From: Yamagishiella unicocca
Taxonomy: Eukaryota; Chlorophyta; Chlorophyceae; Chlamydomonadales; Volvocaceae
NCBI GenBank assembly: GCA_003116995.1
Contig: BDSL01000012.1
Coordinates: 1,105,001-1,169,000 of the forward strand
Length of the DNA: 64,000 nucleotides
Direction: 5' to 3'
In this document: piece after piece, positions 49,284 to 57,665 of the stretch
Numbering within the stretch: position 1 is the first letter of the stretch
Layout of the letters: every line of letters begins with the position of its first letter
The notes under the pieces: model-generated
The model's database searches: none
Told to the model about the DNA's origin: nothing
The model's input: only the letters and a program-made list of their open reading frames with translations
Made by a program: the position numbers and the translations under genes

Positions 49284-52200
49284 TTACGTTTCCCTGCCGA
49301 CCCGCAGGTTTCCTCGCAGGCCCCCCAGGGGAGACGGCGCACGCCGCCAGCCAGCCGGGGCTCCTCCTCCCCTTCGCAAGGGCTGCTTACTCAGGCGCTT
49401 CCAAAAACCAAACACTTGCTGTGCCCAAAAGTGATGCAAAGGCAGTTGAGAGGACTCTGCGAAGAGTTGCCTGTTCGGAGGCAAACTAGCGCCAACTACC
49501 CTGCGCAAAAAGATCTTCTGTACCTCGACCATTGGATCCGCCAGAGCTCTTTCAAATACACCTGCCGCACGACCTGTGCTTCGAACCCATTTTCCCCATC
49601 TGCCAAGCAGCGCCGCATTCTCCCCCGTCGCTCCTGACCCTCCCCGCTGGTTCCATCTTTGCCACTCCCTAACCCGCTGTCTACCCTTAGTTCCTAAAAC
49701 TTCCCAAATAGCGTCTGGTCCCCATACCTCCGCTCCGTACGATAATAAAGGCCTTATTTGGGCGTCAAAACAGCGTAGCATAAGATCGGGTGCCCATACG
49801 CGATTTAATTCTAACTTACGCATTAAAGCAAAAACTCCCCTGCGACCCACATCGCATAGCTCCATTCGGCACGAGTCGAACGAAAAACCTGATCCATATC
49901 GCAGCCCAAGATATTTTGCGCGCTCTTTGACTGGTACCGTCTGGCCCGCATAACGCAACCCTGCTGCATCACTCAAAAGTGCGTCGTAGGACGTTTGCCT
50001 ACCGGCGAATACCATCAACTCGCATTTACCCACATTCAAATTCATTCCAAATGCATCACAGAATTCCGCTAACCTATCCAACAGGAATTGCATCCGTTCC
50101 CGATTCATAGTCATGAGCGTAAGGTCATCCGCGTACAGCAGCTCCGGGACCCCTTTTCCATGCGCGGAGGGGACGCATCCCCGAGGTTGCCCTTGCTCGT
50201 GCTCATCTACGTAATCCGCAAATGATTCGATAAACAACCCGAACAGAACTGGGCTTAGCGGGCATCCCTGCTTTACCCCCTGCACTGATTCAAACCGCTC
50301 ACCTCTCTTCCCGTTGACTTTCACGCGCAGTTGCACCTTATCATAACAACGCCTAATAGCAGACAACATTTGCCCAGAAAGTCCCCGTTCCCTTAGCCGT
50401 GCCCACAACAAATTTCGGTCCACACGATCAAAAGCCTTCTCGAAATCGATCTGGCAGACTAAAAGCCCGTGTTGCCCCGGCCTAGCGTAACGAGCTATAA
50501 AATGACGAAGCGCGAAAAGATGATGTTGTGTGCCCAAACCCCGACGAAAACCCGCTTGACACCAGTGTCGGACCGGTCTTGCTGCAAGTTCAGATTCGGC
50601 GAATTTTGAAAGACGCCGTTCCAGAACTGAAGCGTAACATTTGGCAAGCACTCCGCCCACCGCGATCCCTCTGTAATTACTGCACTCTAACATGTCCTTC
50701 CCATTCCCCTTATACACCGGGACTAGATCCGAAACAGTAAACTGTGCAGGGTAATCACCCGTAGCGCGAATATGCTCCATTAGCACCGTCACAACCGGGA
50801 CAAGCCTGTTAATTTCTGGGCTCCGATCCTCGCTGCCACTGCGAAGCTTCCGAGCGTATCGGTAGCACTCGCCGCACACTTTCTCGGGACCGCTCGACTT
50901 TCCATTCGGTAGCTTCTCCAAAACCGCTGCAACTTCCGCCGCCGTAATTGGCATGTTGAGCGCCTCATCTGCCGCTCGCCTCCTGAGTTCTGCTTCCTCC
51001 TCCCCTAAGGCACGCCACCAAGGTAACGTGTGCCTATCTACTCTATTAACAAAGCCCAGTATATCCGTTGCACGCTCATAATCTGGCGGGCGCTGCCTTT
51101 CATTTAGCAGCGCCTGGAAATGACTTCGCCACGCGTCTGCATCAGTAATAGGGCACGACTCCGATGACCCGTCCGAAAGCTTGCGCCATAGCGCCTTAGG
51201 GTCTCCGCGACAGTTGTTAATGAATGCGCGCCATTCCTCGTGCTCAAAAGCCGCCATTGCGCGCCTGCGTGCTCTATTGAACTCCTGCCTCGCGACCCTG
51301 TATGCTTGCCACACCCCCGAACACCTGCCTTGACCTTTTGCATCCGTTAGCTTAGAACTCATAGCAGCATGCTTTTGCGCACATTCCGCATTCCACCAAG
51401 GCGCGTGATTCGATCGCGGTTGCCGCGACTCACTCCCCACCCCAAAAGCCTGCTTCATAGCTCCGTACAGAATCTCGCCTATACGATCTACCGCACATGT
51501 GCTAGAAACAGAGCCATTATCCAACCCTTGCGTAACCTCCTGTAGATTTGCCATTACTGCACTGTCGTCTGCAGTGAAATAGGTTGCATACTTCCTCCAC
51601 TGGCTGACGTTGAATCCCAGACGCTTACGAGGACGACGTGGAGGTAATTCCCCGTCCGGCCGTTGCAGCCGCACGCCCAGTTGTAGACTAACCGGTCCGT
51701 GGTCACTGAACGTACGCCCGCCCGTACCACGCGTACGTAGCCTATTATGCAGATTATCAAACACAAATAAAGCCTGACACTTAGAAAACAGACTAGGACT
51801 AGTTAGAAATAGGTCCACCGTACTGCCACCTTGCGGGCCCAAGAACGTAAGAGCCCCGCGTTCATCACCTCTAACCCTCCCATTTAATACACACAGGCCT
51901 TCTGAGCGGCATACGTTCCCCAGCTCAATGCCCGCGTGGTTGGTACGCGCGTCGACACAATTCCGAAAACGTGGAACCGCATCAATGCTATCGTCATAGC
52001 CAAAGGGAGCCCCTAATTGCTCTGCTAAACCTGCTACTGTGATTTCGGGCAGGTCTGGAATCCCGCTCTGTCCCCCAGACATACGTGCGTTGAAATCACC
52101 GGCAAGGAGCACTAGGTCGTCGTCACGTCGCAGTGCGCCTAATCTCGCTTGAAGAGCAGCAAAGGCATCTAGGGCTGCTTCGGCGTTCGTGGCTGCTGGT

Positions 52201-52613
52201 CGTCCTTCCCTATGGTAGGACGAGTCTTCGGGCGCGATATAGCACGCACCGATCAGCAAACTACGGCCGCCTGCGTCCGCCCAATCGGAGCGCAGCCGCA
52301 GCCACACAGACTCGCAGCCCCGAGGCTCCGCTACATACAGTAACGGCTCCAAGGCGTCTGCGATTCTATCGTGGACGTACACGGCTACACCTCCCGCCCT
52401 CCTGCCCCCCATTCTAGGCCTGTCCACGCAAAAATTCTTATAACCCGGTAGCTGTTGACCTGCTGTCGGGTGCGCTTCTGTGCCGTGTGTTTCAACACAA
52501 ATGATGATATCATGCATAGAAAGTAAATGCCATATTAGTTCGTCCTCCTGCAGCTTGCCTTCCGCTAGATGGCGCACGTTCCACAAAATGATACGCAGGT
52601 TACTATCCGTCAT
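49284..52613 (-). CDS. LINE ORF2: AP-type endonuclease and reverse transcriptase
   Basis: 1,109 residues. The endonuclease domain covers about residues 5-310: ILWNVRHL (Asn12), CVETHG (Glu41), LLAGDFNARM (Asp173/Asn175), STVDLFL and the SDHGPV motif (303-308). The reverse transcriptase covers about residues 620-860: SDLVPVYKGNGKD, NYRGIAV, QAGFRRGLGTQHHL, IDFEKAFDRV (first catalytic Asp at 723), KQGCPLSPVLF and YADDLTLM (827-834, catalytic Asp pair 829-830). A downstream LLSYGAEVWG motif is typical of LINE ORF2. No RNase H domain is seen. It nicks target DNA and copies the element RNA at the nick. All catalytic residues are present. The clade is probably L1-like, by domain order only. Translation probably depends on ORF1, since the start codon overlaps the ORF1 stop. 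Confidence 0.93.
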   Translation of the reverse strand: MTDSNLRIILWNVRHLAEGKLQEDELIWHLLSMHDIIICVETHGTEAHPTAGQQLPGYKNFCVDRPRMGGRRAGGVAVYVHDRIADALEPLLYVAEPRGCESVWLRLRSDWADAGGRSLLIGACYIAPEDSSYHREGRPAATNAEAALDAFAALQARLGALRRDDDLVLLAGDFNARMSGGQSGIPDLPEITVAGLAEQLGAPFGYDDSIDAVPRFRNCVDARTNHAGIELGNVCRSEGLCVLNGRVRGDERGALTFLGPQGGSTVDLFLTSPSLFSKCQALFVFDNLHNRLRTRGTGGRTFSDHGPVSLQLGVRLQRPDGELPPRRPRKRLGFNVSQWRKYATYFTADDSAVMANLQEVTQGLDNGSVSSTCAVDRIGEILYGAMKQAFGVGSESRQPRSNHAPWWNAECAQKHAAMSSKLTDAKGQGRCSGVWQAYRVARQEFNRARRRAMAAFEHEEWRAFINNCRGDPKALWRKLSDGSSESCPITDADAWRSHFQALLNERQRPPDYERATDILGFVNRVDRHTLPWWRALGEEEAELRRRAADEALNMPITAAEVAAVLEKLPNGKSSGPEKVCGECYRYARKLRSGSEDRSPEINRLVPVVTVLMEHIRATGDYPAQFTVSDLVPVYKGNGKDMLECSNYRGIAVGGVLAKCYASVLERRLSKFAESELAARPVRHWCQAGFRRGLGTQHHLFALRHFIARYARPGQHGLLVCQIDFEKAFDRVDRNLLWARLRERGLSGQMLSAIRRCYDKVQLRVKVNGKRGERFESVQGVKQGCPLSPVLFGLFIESFADYVDEHEQGQPRGCVPSAHGKGVPELLYADDLTLMTMNRERMQFLLDRLAEFCDAFGMNLNVGKCELMVFAGRQTSYDALLSDAAGLRYAGQTVPVKERAKYLGLRYGSGFSFDSCRMELCDVGRRGVFALMRKLELNRVWAPDLMLRCFDAQIRPLLSYGAEVWGPDAIWEVLGTKGRQRVREWQRWNQRGGSGATGENAALLGRWGKWVRSTGRAAGVFERALADPMVEVQKIFLRRVVGASLPPNRQLFAESSQLPLHHFWAQQVFGFWKRLSKQPLRRGGGAPAGWRRAPSPLGGLRGNLRVGRET

Positions 52614-53929
52614 TAGATTCGTGCGTCGCCGTTACGCGCACCTCCCAGGTCTCCATTCCTCCCGGGTCCCTCACCGGACCCCGCCATACCGCGCCATGCT
52701 CCGCCTCCCCTCACTCCTCGCCCGCCCGTCTCTGGTGGTGCCTCCGGGCAGCGCTTCACGTCCTCTTCTGTGTACTGCCTGGGGACACGTGACCCCGGAG
52801 GCAGTACGAAGATCTGGGCTCCGTTGCGCCACTTCGGCCGCATGCCGCCGTCCAGCAACCTCTTGTAGTCGTACGATGCTGCACGTCGGGCGGCGCGACC
52901 AGCGGGGGTGAGGTTGTCGGCAACCACCCACTGGAACGTCTGCCGGATGAACACAGCGCAGCTGATGAAGGCTGCCCTTGCAGCCTGAACATCCTCTGCC
53001 TCACCCGTGAACCGCACTATTATGCGGCGCACCGGTGAGAACTGCTCCCTTGTGGCCGCCCCGGCGCCATCAGCCGGAGCTGCGGTGCCGGTGACCTGCC
53101 GTGCTTCTCCACCTGGAGTTACCGCCGCTGCTGCTCCCGCCTGCTCGTCCATCTCCATTGCCGTGTCGGCCTTGTCGTCTCCGCTGCTGGCGCCGACCGC
53201 CTTCCTGAAGGCGCTCATCCCCGACGGCACCTCTTCCGCCTTGATGCCTACGCTACGGATCTGTACATACTCCATAACCCCCTCCAGCTTTTGCTGAATT
53301 TCTGGCAGCGCGATATTGCGCCCAATGTTGCTTAGGATCAAAGATCCCGACTCCGTGAGAGGTACTGTCCGCCCCACCTCGTATGCCTGCGTGGCTCGCC
53401 TGGGGTGCTGCTGTGCTGCAGCCGGACCCTCTTGCTGTAGCCCTGACCAGGCCCTCTGCAGCTTCTGAATCGCTGAGGTAAGGTCCTGTTCCATCGTGTA
53501 CAGGTTGTTGACCTTCACCACGAGCGCCTCCTGGCCATCGGTGGGTTCGCCGACCGACCTGCTGAGCCGTTGGTGAACGGCGTGGATCTCCGCGTCCAGT
53601 CGCTGGCTCTCCCTCTTTAAGCTGTCGCTAAACTTCTCCAGCCGTTCGTCAAACATCCGGCTGAGGCTTGCGAATTGCGCCGAGAAGGTCGACGACATAT
53701 CCGCAAGTTTCGCCGAGAAGGTCGATGACATGTCCGCCTTCAGAGTGTCTATAGCCTCCTCCATGGTACCAGAACCAGAATTAGAATCAACTTCTTCCAG
53801 TTCGAAGCGAGGAGCCGTGCCTTTGCTCGAACCGGCTATCTTCAGCGTCTTCGGTGCTGATTTCCTAGCTGATTGAGGCGTCGAGCTATTCGATAATCCG
53901 TGTTTGGTTCCTTTATGCGCTATCATCAA
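52613..53929 (-). CDS. LINE ORF1: RNA-binding/coiled-coil protein
   Basis: 438 residues. The N-terminal third is Ser/Lys-rich. A coiled coil follows at about residues 55-170, with repeated KADMSSTFSAKLADMSSTFS and heptad-like FDERLEKFSDSLKRESQRLD. A Pro/Ala/Gln linker follows, then a C-terminal region with IIVRFTGEAEDVQAARAAF and FQWVVADNLTPAGRAARRAA, which looks like a single-stranded nucleic-acid-binding domain comparable to RRM/CTD-type ORF1 proteins. No CCHC zinc knuckle is present. ORF1 proteins coat the element RNA and act as chaperones during retrotransposition. Its TAA stop shares the A at 52613 with the ORF2 ATG. Confidence 0.85.
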   Translation of the reverse strand: MMIAHKGTKHGLSNSSTPQSARKSAPKTLKIAGSSKGTAPRFELEEVDSNSGSGTMEEAIDTLKADMSSTFSAKLADMSSTFSAQFASLSRMFDERLEKFSDSLKRESQRLDAEIHAVHQRLSRSVGEPTDGQEALVVKVNNLYTMEQDLTSAIQKLQRAWSGLQQEGPAAAQQHPRRATQAYEVGRTVPLTESGSLILSNIGRNIALPEIQQKLEGVMEYVQIRSVGIKAEEVPSGMSAFRKAVGASSGDDKADTAMEMDEQAGAAAAVTPGGEARQVTGTAAPADGAGAATREQFSPVRRIIVRFTGEAEDVQAARAAFISCAVFIRQTFQWVVADNLTPAGRAARRAASYDYKRLLDGGMRPKWRNGAQIFVLPPGSRVPRQYTEEDVKRCPEAPPETGGRGVRGGGAWRGMAGSGEGPGRNGDLGGARNGDARI

Positions 53930-53985
53930 ACACTACAAGCGCTATCATGTGAGAGCACTGTGAGAGCACTGTGAGAGCACTGTGA

Positions 53986-54141
53986 GAGAACGGTGTGCAC
54001 TCGTCCGTACAGCTGAAAATGGAGGAACATTAATGTTGTTTTAAAAATCACTAATGAAAATCGTATTTCTTGGATTTTATGCAACTCATTAAAGCCGTAT
54101 TGAAACGCAAGGCAGGCCTAGTTTCCCGAAAAAACCATATT
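53986..54141. repeat. Dispersed ~150-bp repeat, copy 2
   Basis: Closely matches 31244-31385. It abuts the 5' side of the LINE, so it is either part of the LINE 5' region or an older repeat next to the insertion. Confidence 0.8.
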
Positions 54142-54263
54142 CCTGGCGTCGTTGGTTATAGCGACCAACTACTCTGGGAATTTATCCGCGTTCGGTTCTG
54201 AGTTGTTTCCGCACGAATCGATACATTACGCAATAATGTATTATGCGATTCGCGCTACAACAT

Positions 54264-55046
54264 GGGGTTACATAAAAAAACCGGTAACTCGAATCGAGGG
54301 GGTTACATAAAAGGACCGGTAACAGGAAAACCCTAAAACCCCCCCGAGGGCAGGGAGCCGCGGGTGCTGTTGAGGGGGCTCCAGGGAGGCTCCAGCGGGG
54401 GATGCGGTACTCCCCGCCCCTCCTCGAAACCTGGGGAGGGACACGGGTGCTGACACTCCCCCCTTCCTGTTCACCTGTCTCGGGGGCCCTGCAGGCCTGG
54501 GTGGCGGGCGGTACGGCAGCTGACGTGTTCCTGGTGCTGGCTCGTACGAATGTGGAGCCCCGCAAGGGTCTGTCGCTGTTTGCCATCACCAGGGTGAGGG
54601 TTTGGGGGAGGGACCGGATGCGGATGCGGGTGCGGGCACCGCGGTTTTACTTGCTGTGGGGGGGGTGGGGGAGTGAGGCGGGGTCGGGTGAGGGCATGTG
54701 CCACCCGAACCGCTGAGGACACGTCATCACTCGGCCCACCACACCACACCCCGTCCTTAAAACCCTAAAACCCTGAACCCCTCCCGGCCCCGCCTCTCCT
54801 CCGCAGAACATGCCCGGCGTGTCCGTGGGCAAGCCCGCCTCGCTGTCTGGCTGGCGCAGCTGCCCCGTGGCGCCCCTGGTGCTCAACCGAGTGGTCGTTC
54901 GAACCGAGTACCTGATCGGGAGGGAGGGACAGGGTGCGGAGCTGCTGGACACGGCGTGTGAGTGGCTGGCGGGAGGGGGGATTGTACGAACCGTTTTACG
55001 CGACGGGACAGGATAGTTGGCGCATGGTCGTAAGTCACCAATTTTG
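54264..55046 (+). pseudogene. Duplicated two-exon fragment of ACAD-like gene C
   Basis: Near-identical to gene C from 43714 to 46009, but 783 bp instead of about 2.3 kb. It contains copies of the exons 44002-44100 (here 54495-54593) and 45771-45921 (here 54807-54957), both with intact splice sites and open frames. The intervening intron keeps only about three degenerate GATGCG/GGTGCG units where gene C has about 250. Neither the upstream nor the downstream ACAD exons are present, so it cannot encode a protein by itself. It starts about 120 bp beyond the repeat at 53986-54141 and ends where the CRESS-like remnant region begins. Confidence 0.9.
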
Positions 55047-55121
55047 CATACATTTTATAATACAACACTGGTCGTGGCCCAGCCGAAAGTCGGCACGTGC
55101 CGTGCCTCCCCTTGACCCTGC

Positions 55122-55141
55122 GAACCCGCTCACGCGGGTTC
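55122..55141. other. Perfect 8-bp stem hairpin, 4-nt loop
   Basis: GAACCCGC-TCAC-GCGGGTTC, just past the 3' end of the capsid-like remnant (minus sense). A 12-bp palindrome, CGGCACGTGCCG, lies at 55091-55102. Their role is unknown. No CRESS-type nonanucleotide is present in the loop. Confidence 0.6.
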
Positions 55142-55165
55142 TCGGGCCTGCATGAGGGTGATAGT

Positions 55166-55863
55166 CTACTTCAAATTACGGAACTGAAGATAGAATGTGT
55201 AGAACGTATCCAACTTGATATTAGTATTGCCAGTACTAAAATTATTCTGTTGAAGGAACATGTGAAATCCACGATGCTGAACACCAGTCTCACTAGTACG
55301 TATCCATGGAGCTGCTATTTGACGGGTAGATGTTCCACCACCAAGCAAAGAATCCGATACGTTCAACTTCATATAGACACTAAATGGCTTGTTCAATGTT
55401 TTTGTACGAAGACCATCGTTTTCTAAAAATCTATTCAAATTACCGGTCGTATATGTACCCGCAGGTATCACAGTACTAGAAGCATCCTTGATAATATGGG
55501 CATACGCTTGTGGCTGAACCACAGCTCCTGCTGCGCAATATTATCATAGGCTGGACGGAACGTAACTTTCACAGCTGCAATCCTATACTCATCAAAGAGA
55601 GCACTGAACTCTGAAAAGTTATTGATATCACCTGCTGTAAATGTATAATACCGCCAGAAATCATTGGTCGTTGCTGTTCCAAACGACCAGGTAGAAGAGA
55701 ATGAACATCTCTTCGTTGCCAGACGAGGAATCCGATACTTTGGAGCCGATAATTTGGAGCACGTAATAGACGCGCACGCTTTCTCTGAACGCGACGCTTT
55801 CCCGCCACCAGCTGTGCGGTGGTGCTGCACGGCGCGGCGCTGTGTAGCGACAAATGCAGACAC
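55166..55863 (-). pseudogene. Frame-broken remnant resembling a CRESS-DNA-virus capsid gene
   Basis: Two overlapping minus-strand frames (55468-55863 and 55166-55522) read as consecutive parts of one protein separated by a single-base-scale frameshift in their overlap. The first has the pattern WRYYTFTAGDIN followed by a FDEYRI...VKVTFRP-like motif, which is characteristic of jelly-roll capsid proteins of circular Rep-encoding ssDNA viruses. The second is Asn/Thr-rich with NVSDSLLGGG and a TFYTFYLQFRN end, compatible with the C-terminal half. A basic stretch (KRRVQRKRAR) in a third frame near 55.78 kb suggests a second frameshift close to the N-terminus. No ATG opens the main frame. GC content is about 45%, far below the flanks, consistent with foreign origin. 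No Rep gene is seen. This is described as an old, inactive insertion; the family assignment is by motif only. Confidence 0.6.
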
Positions 55864-56125
55864 TCATGCGATTTGGACGTGACACTGACCACTCGCTTAT
55901 TACTTACACGCCGAATGTTCCTGAGTGCGTTCCTCAAAACGCCCCCGAAAGGATCCTCACGAGTTCAGAGGCGTTGCTACACGCCTCAAATGCGGGCGCC
56001 AACCCTAGCACTACGACGAGGCCGGTGCCAGCTGCCAGCAGGCTGTGGCAGAACAGGGCCCAGCCGACCCCAATGATCGCTGTCCACGTCTGCGGAGCGG
56101 GAGGCACCGAACATCAAGATCGTGG
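55864..56125. other. Junction between the capsid-like remnant and the small membrane-protein gene
   Basis: No independent gene. The right part is probably the 3' untranslated region of the minus-strand gene ending at 56126; the left part may hold the decayed 5' part of the capsid-like insertion. Confidence 0.4.
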
Positions 56126-56598
56126 TCAGACCCCTGACGAACGTCGAAGCCCCTGGATCGTAGGGGCCAGCGTTCGAAGTGCCGAAGCGTAGAATTGCCA
56201 CATGAGCACCACGATGGTGAGAGCCGCCACCCCCGCCACCTGCGCAGTCGACCACTGCCATCAACACACGCAATCCCCGCAAGGTTTGGAACATACGTAT
56301 GCACACACACGGGCTGCGAACGCACTCGTTGCGCACTCACCACGCGCGCCCAGGTGTCCCGCGTCTTCGCCGCGTCCGCCCGAGCCTTCTCCGCGTCCCG
56401 CGCCTTCTCCGCCTCCTCCGCCCGCGCCATCGCCGCGTCCGCCCGCGCCATCGCCGCGTCCGCCCGCGCCTTCTCCGTGTCCCGCGCCTTCTCCGCCTCC
56501 TCCGCCCGCGCCTTCTCCCGCAACTCCGCCCAGGAAGCGGCTGCAGCCGGCAGCGGCACCGCAGAGCTCACGACCGCCAGCGCCAGCGCCACGCACAC
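56126..56598 (-). CDS. Small secreted/membrane protein: signal peptide, charged coiled coil, C-terminal TM
   Basis: Two exons (56341-56598 and 56126-56239) joined at a GTGAGT donor and a CTGCGCAG acceptor give 123 residues from the point where the frame opens. The N-terminus VALALAVVSSAVPLPAAAA is a typical signal peptide. It is followed by about 50 residues of Ala/Glu/Lys/Arg repeats (EEAEKARDTEKARADAAMAR), which should form a long alpha-helix or coiled coil. Exon 2 begins with a transmembrane segment, VAGVAALTIVVLMWQFY, then a short basic tail. The first codon of the open exon is GTG, and a TATAG acceptor-like site lies just upstream, so the true ATG is probably in an unseen 5' exon. The family is not recognised. 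The topology suggests a single-pass membrane protein with a rod-like lumenal or extracellular part. Confidence 0.55.
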
Positions 56599-57665
56599 GC
56601 CCCGACGGCAGCGTGACTATAAGCAGGTAAGCAGAGGGCGCGATTAACAGGGTATGAGCGTAGCCTTTAGCGCGCGAGCGGTGGCGGGGCTGCCAGCCTT
56701 GTCAGCATCATGAGGCTTCCAGCCTTGACTTTCAAGAATCAGCACGGCCGGCTATCCTTGCGGCCACAAACAAAGTGAGCTTACCGGCGAAAGGCGCTGC
56801 GCCGGGAACCGAGGCGAGCCGAGAGCCGCGCTGGCCATTCCCAGCTGTGCTCCAGCAGCCCTAAAGGCTCCTTGGATGCAGTTGGGCTACTACACGGGCA
56901 GGAGCTTAAGAAGTTCGAGCGCCGGAAGCGTTGACGCGAAGCAGCAGCAGGACGTGGAATGTTGCGATGCAAGTCAAGTCGCGCTATGTGGTAGGCGAGG
57001 TGAAGCGAGGTGAGGCGAGGTGAGTAGTGAACTTGTTTGTACACGCGGTATCATGGGAGTAAGAGTTGAGCGGCCTTCGGCCGGTTGTGTCACGCTGGGT
57101 CGTGACGTTTAGTGGGGAAAAAATTGAAATCCAAGCCCAGGCCGCACATTCTTCATTTCTTCACGAACAATGTTAGTATTACGGGCCACATCGAGCTTGC
57201 TGTAAGGAGAAGTCAGTGGGAAAGACGGACCTGCATTTCACGCTGGTTCCACCCTGTACGTCACTAAACGTCACGACCCAGCGTGACTGAACCCCTTCGG
57301 CCCGACCCCGGTGTGGGGCGCGCAAAACAAAAAGTTTTTTCACAAGGCCGGGGAGCATAGCGCTTGCATAGCTGCATAGCTGCGACGCAGGGCTACGCAA
57401 CGGTATGCTTGGAATGCAAAGCAGCGGTCGCCGTTAGGCTGGAGCACGCTGAAGCGGCCCCCAACGCGCTGAACCCGAGGATGCTCTGAGTAGACGGGCC
57501 CGTAGTCCGTGCCTATGCTGTTGTTCATGTTGAAGTCGCAAGCGCCCACGGGATGCGGAGGGGTCATTGCGGGTCGGGCCGGGTCATCGCGGGGTCGGGT
57601 CATTGCGGGCCCCCGTGCTCGCACGTCGCACCCCGCCCCGTCCGGCCGTCCCCCCCCCTCCCCAG
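56599..57665. other. Intergenic region with an inverted-repeat element
   Basis: Contains the inverted repeat described at 57090-57286. A minus-strand frame at 57340-57624 has no recognised motif. No other gene is supportable. Confidence 0.45.
57090..57286. repeat. MITE-like inverted repeat (25-bp perfect arms)
   Basis: The 25 bases at 57090-57114 are the exact reverse complement of 57262-57286, with 147 bp between. Similarity continues imperfectly outward through TTCGGCC-containing flanks. No coding sequence lies inside. A small non-autonomous DNA transposon or a long hairpin are the likely explanations. Confidence 0.75.

Larger units (their letters stand above)
49284..53985 (-). mobile_element. 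Non-LTR retrotransposon (LINE), two intact ORFs
   Basis: Minus-strand element with ORF1 (52613-53929) directly followed by ORF2 (49284-52613). Three tandem copies of GTGAGAGCACT lie upstream of ORF1, at about 53950-53985, and look like part of its 5' end. Both ORFs are free of stops and frameshifts, so the copy is young. The last 20-odd residues of ORF2 may already be target DNA, so the 3' boundary near 49.28 kb is approximate. No target-site duplication or poly(A)-like tail was identified. Codon use and GC content (about 55%) are lower than in the flanking genes. Confidence 0.9.

Noticed and set aside
49284..49360. Last residues of LINE ORF2 as part of the retrotransposon
   Set aside because: Not asserted: the tail is Gly/Arg/Pro-rich and could be host sequence read through the 3' junction, so the boundary is left approximate.
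55222..55240. TTAGTA...TACTAA inverted repeat with a TAGTATT-like core as a CRESS replication origin
   Set aside because: It lies inside the capsid-like coding remnant, the core does not match the nonanucleotide, and the stem is only 6 bp.
57340..57624. 94-residue minus-strand ORF with VGGRFSVLQPNGDRCFAFQ
   Set aside because: Looks protein-like over a short stretch, but no family, splice sites or neighbours support it.
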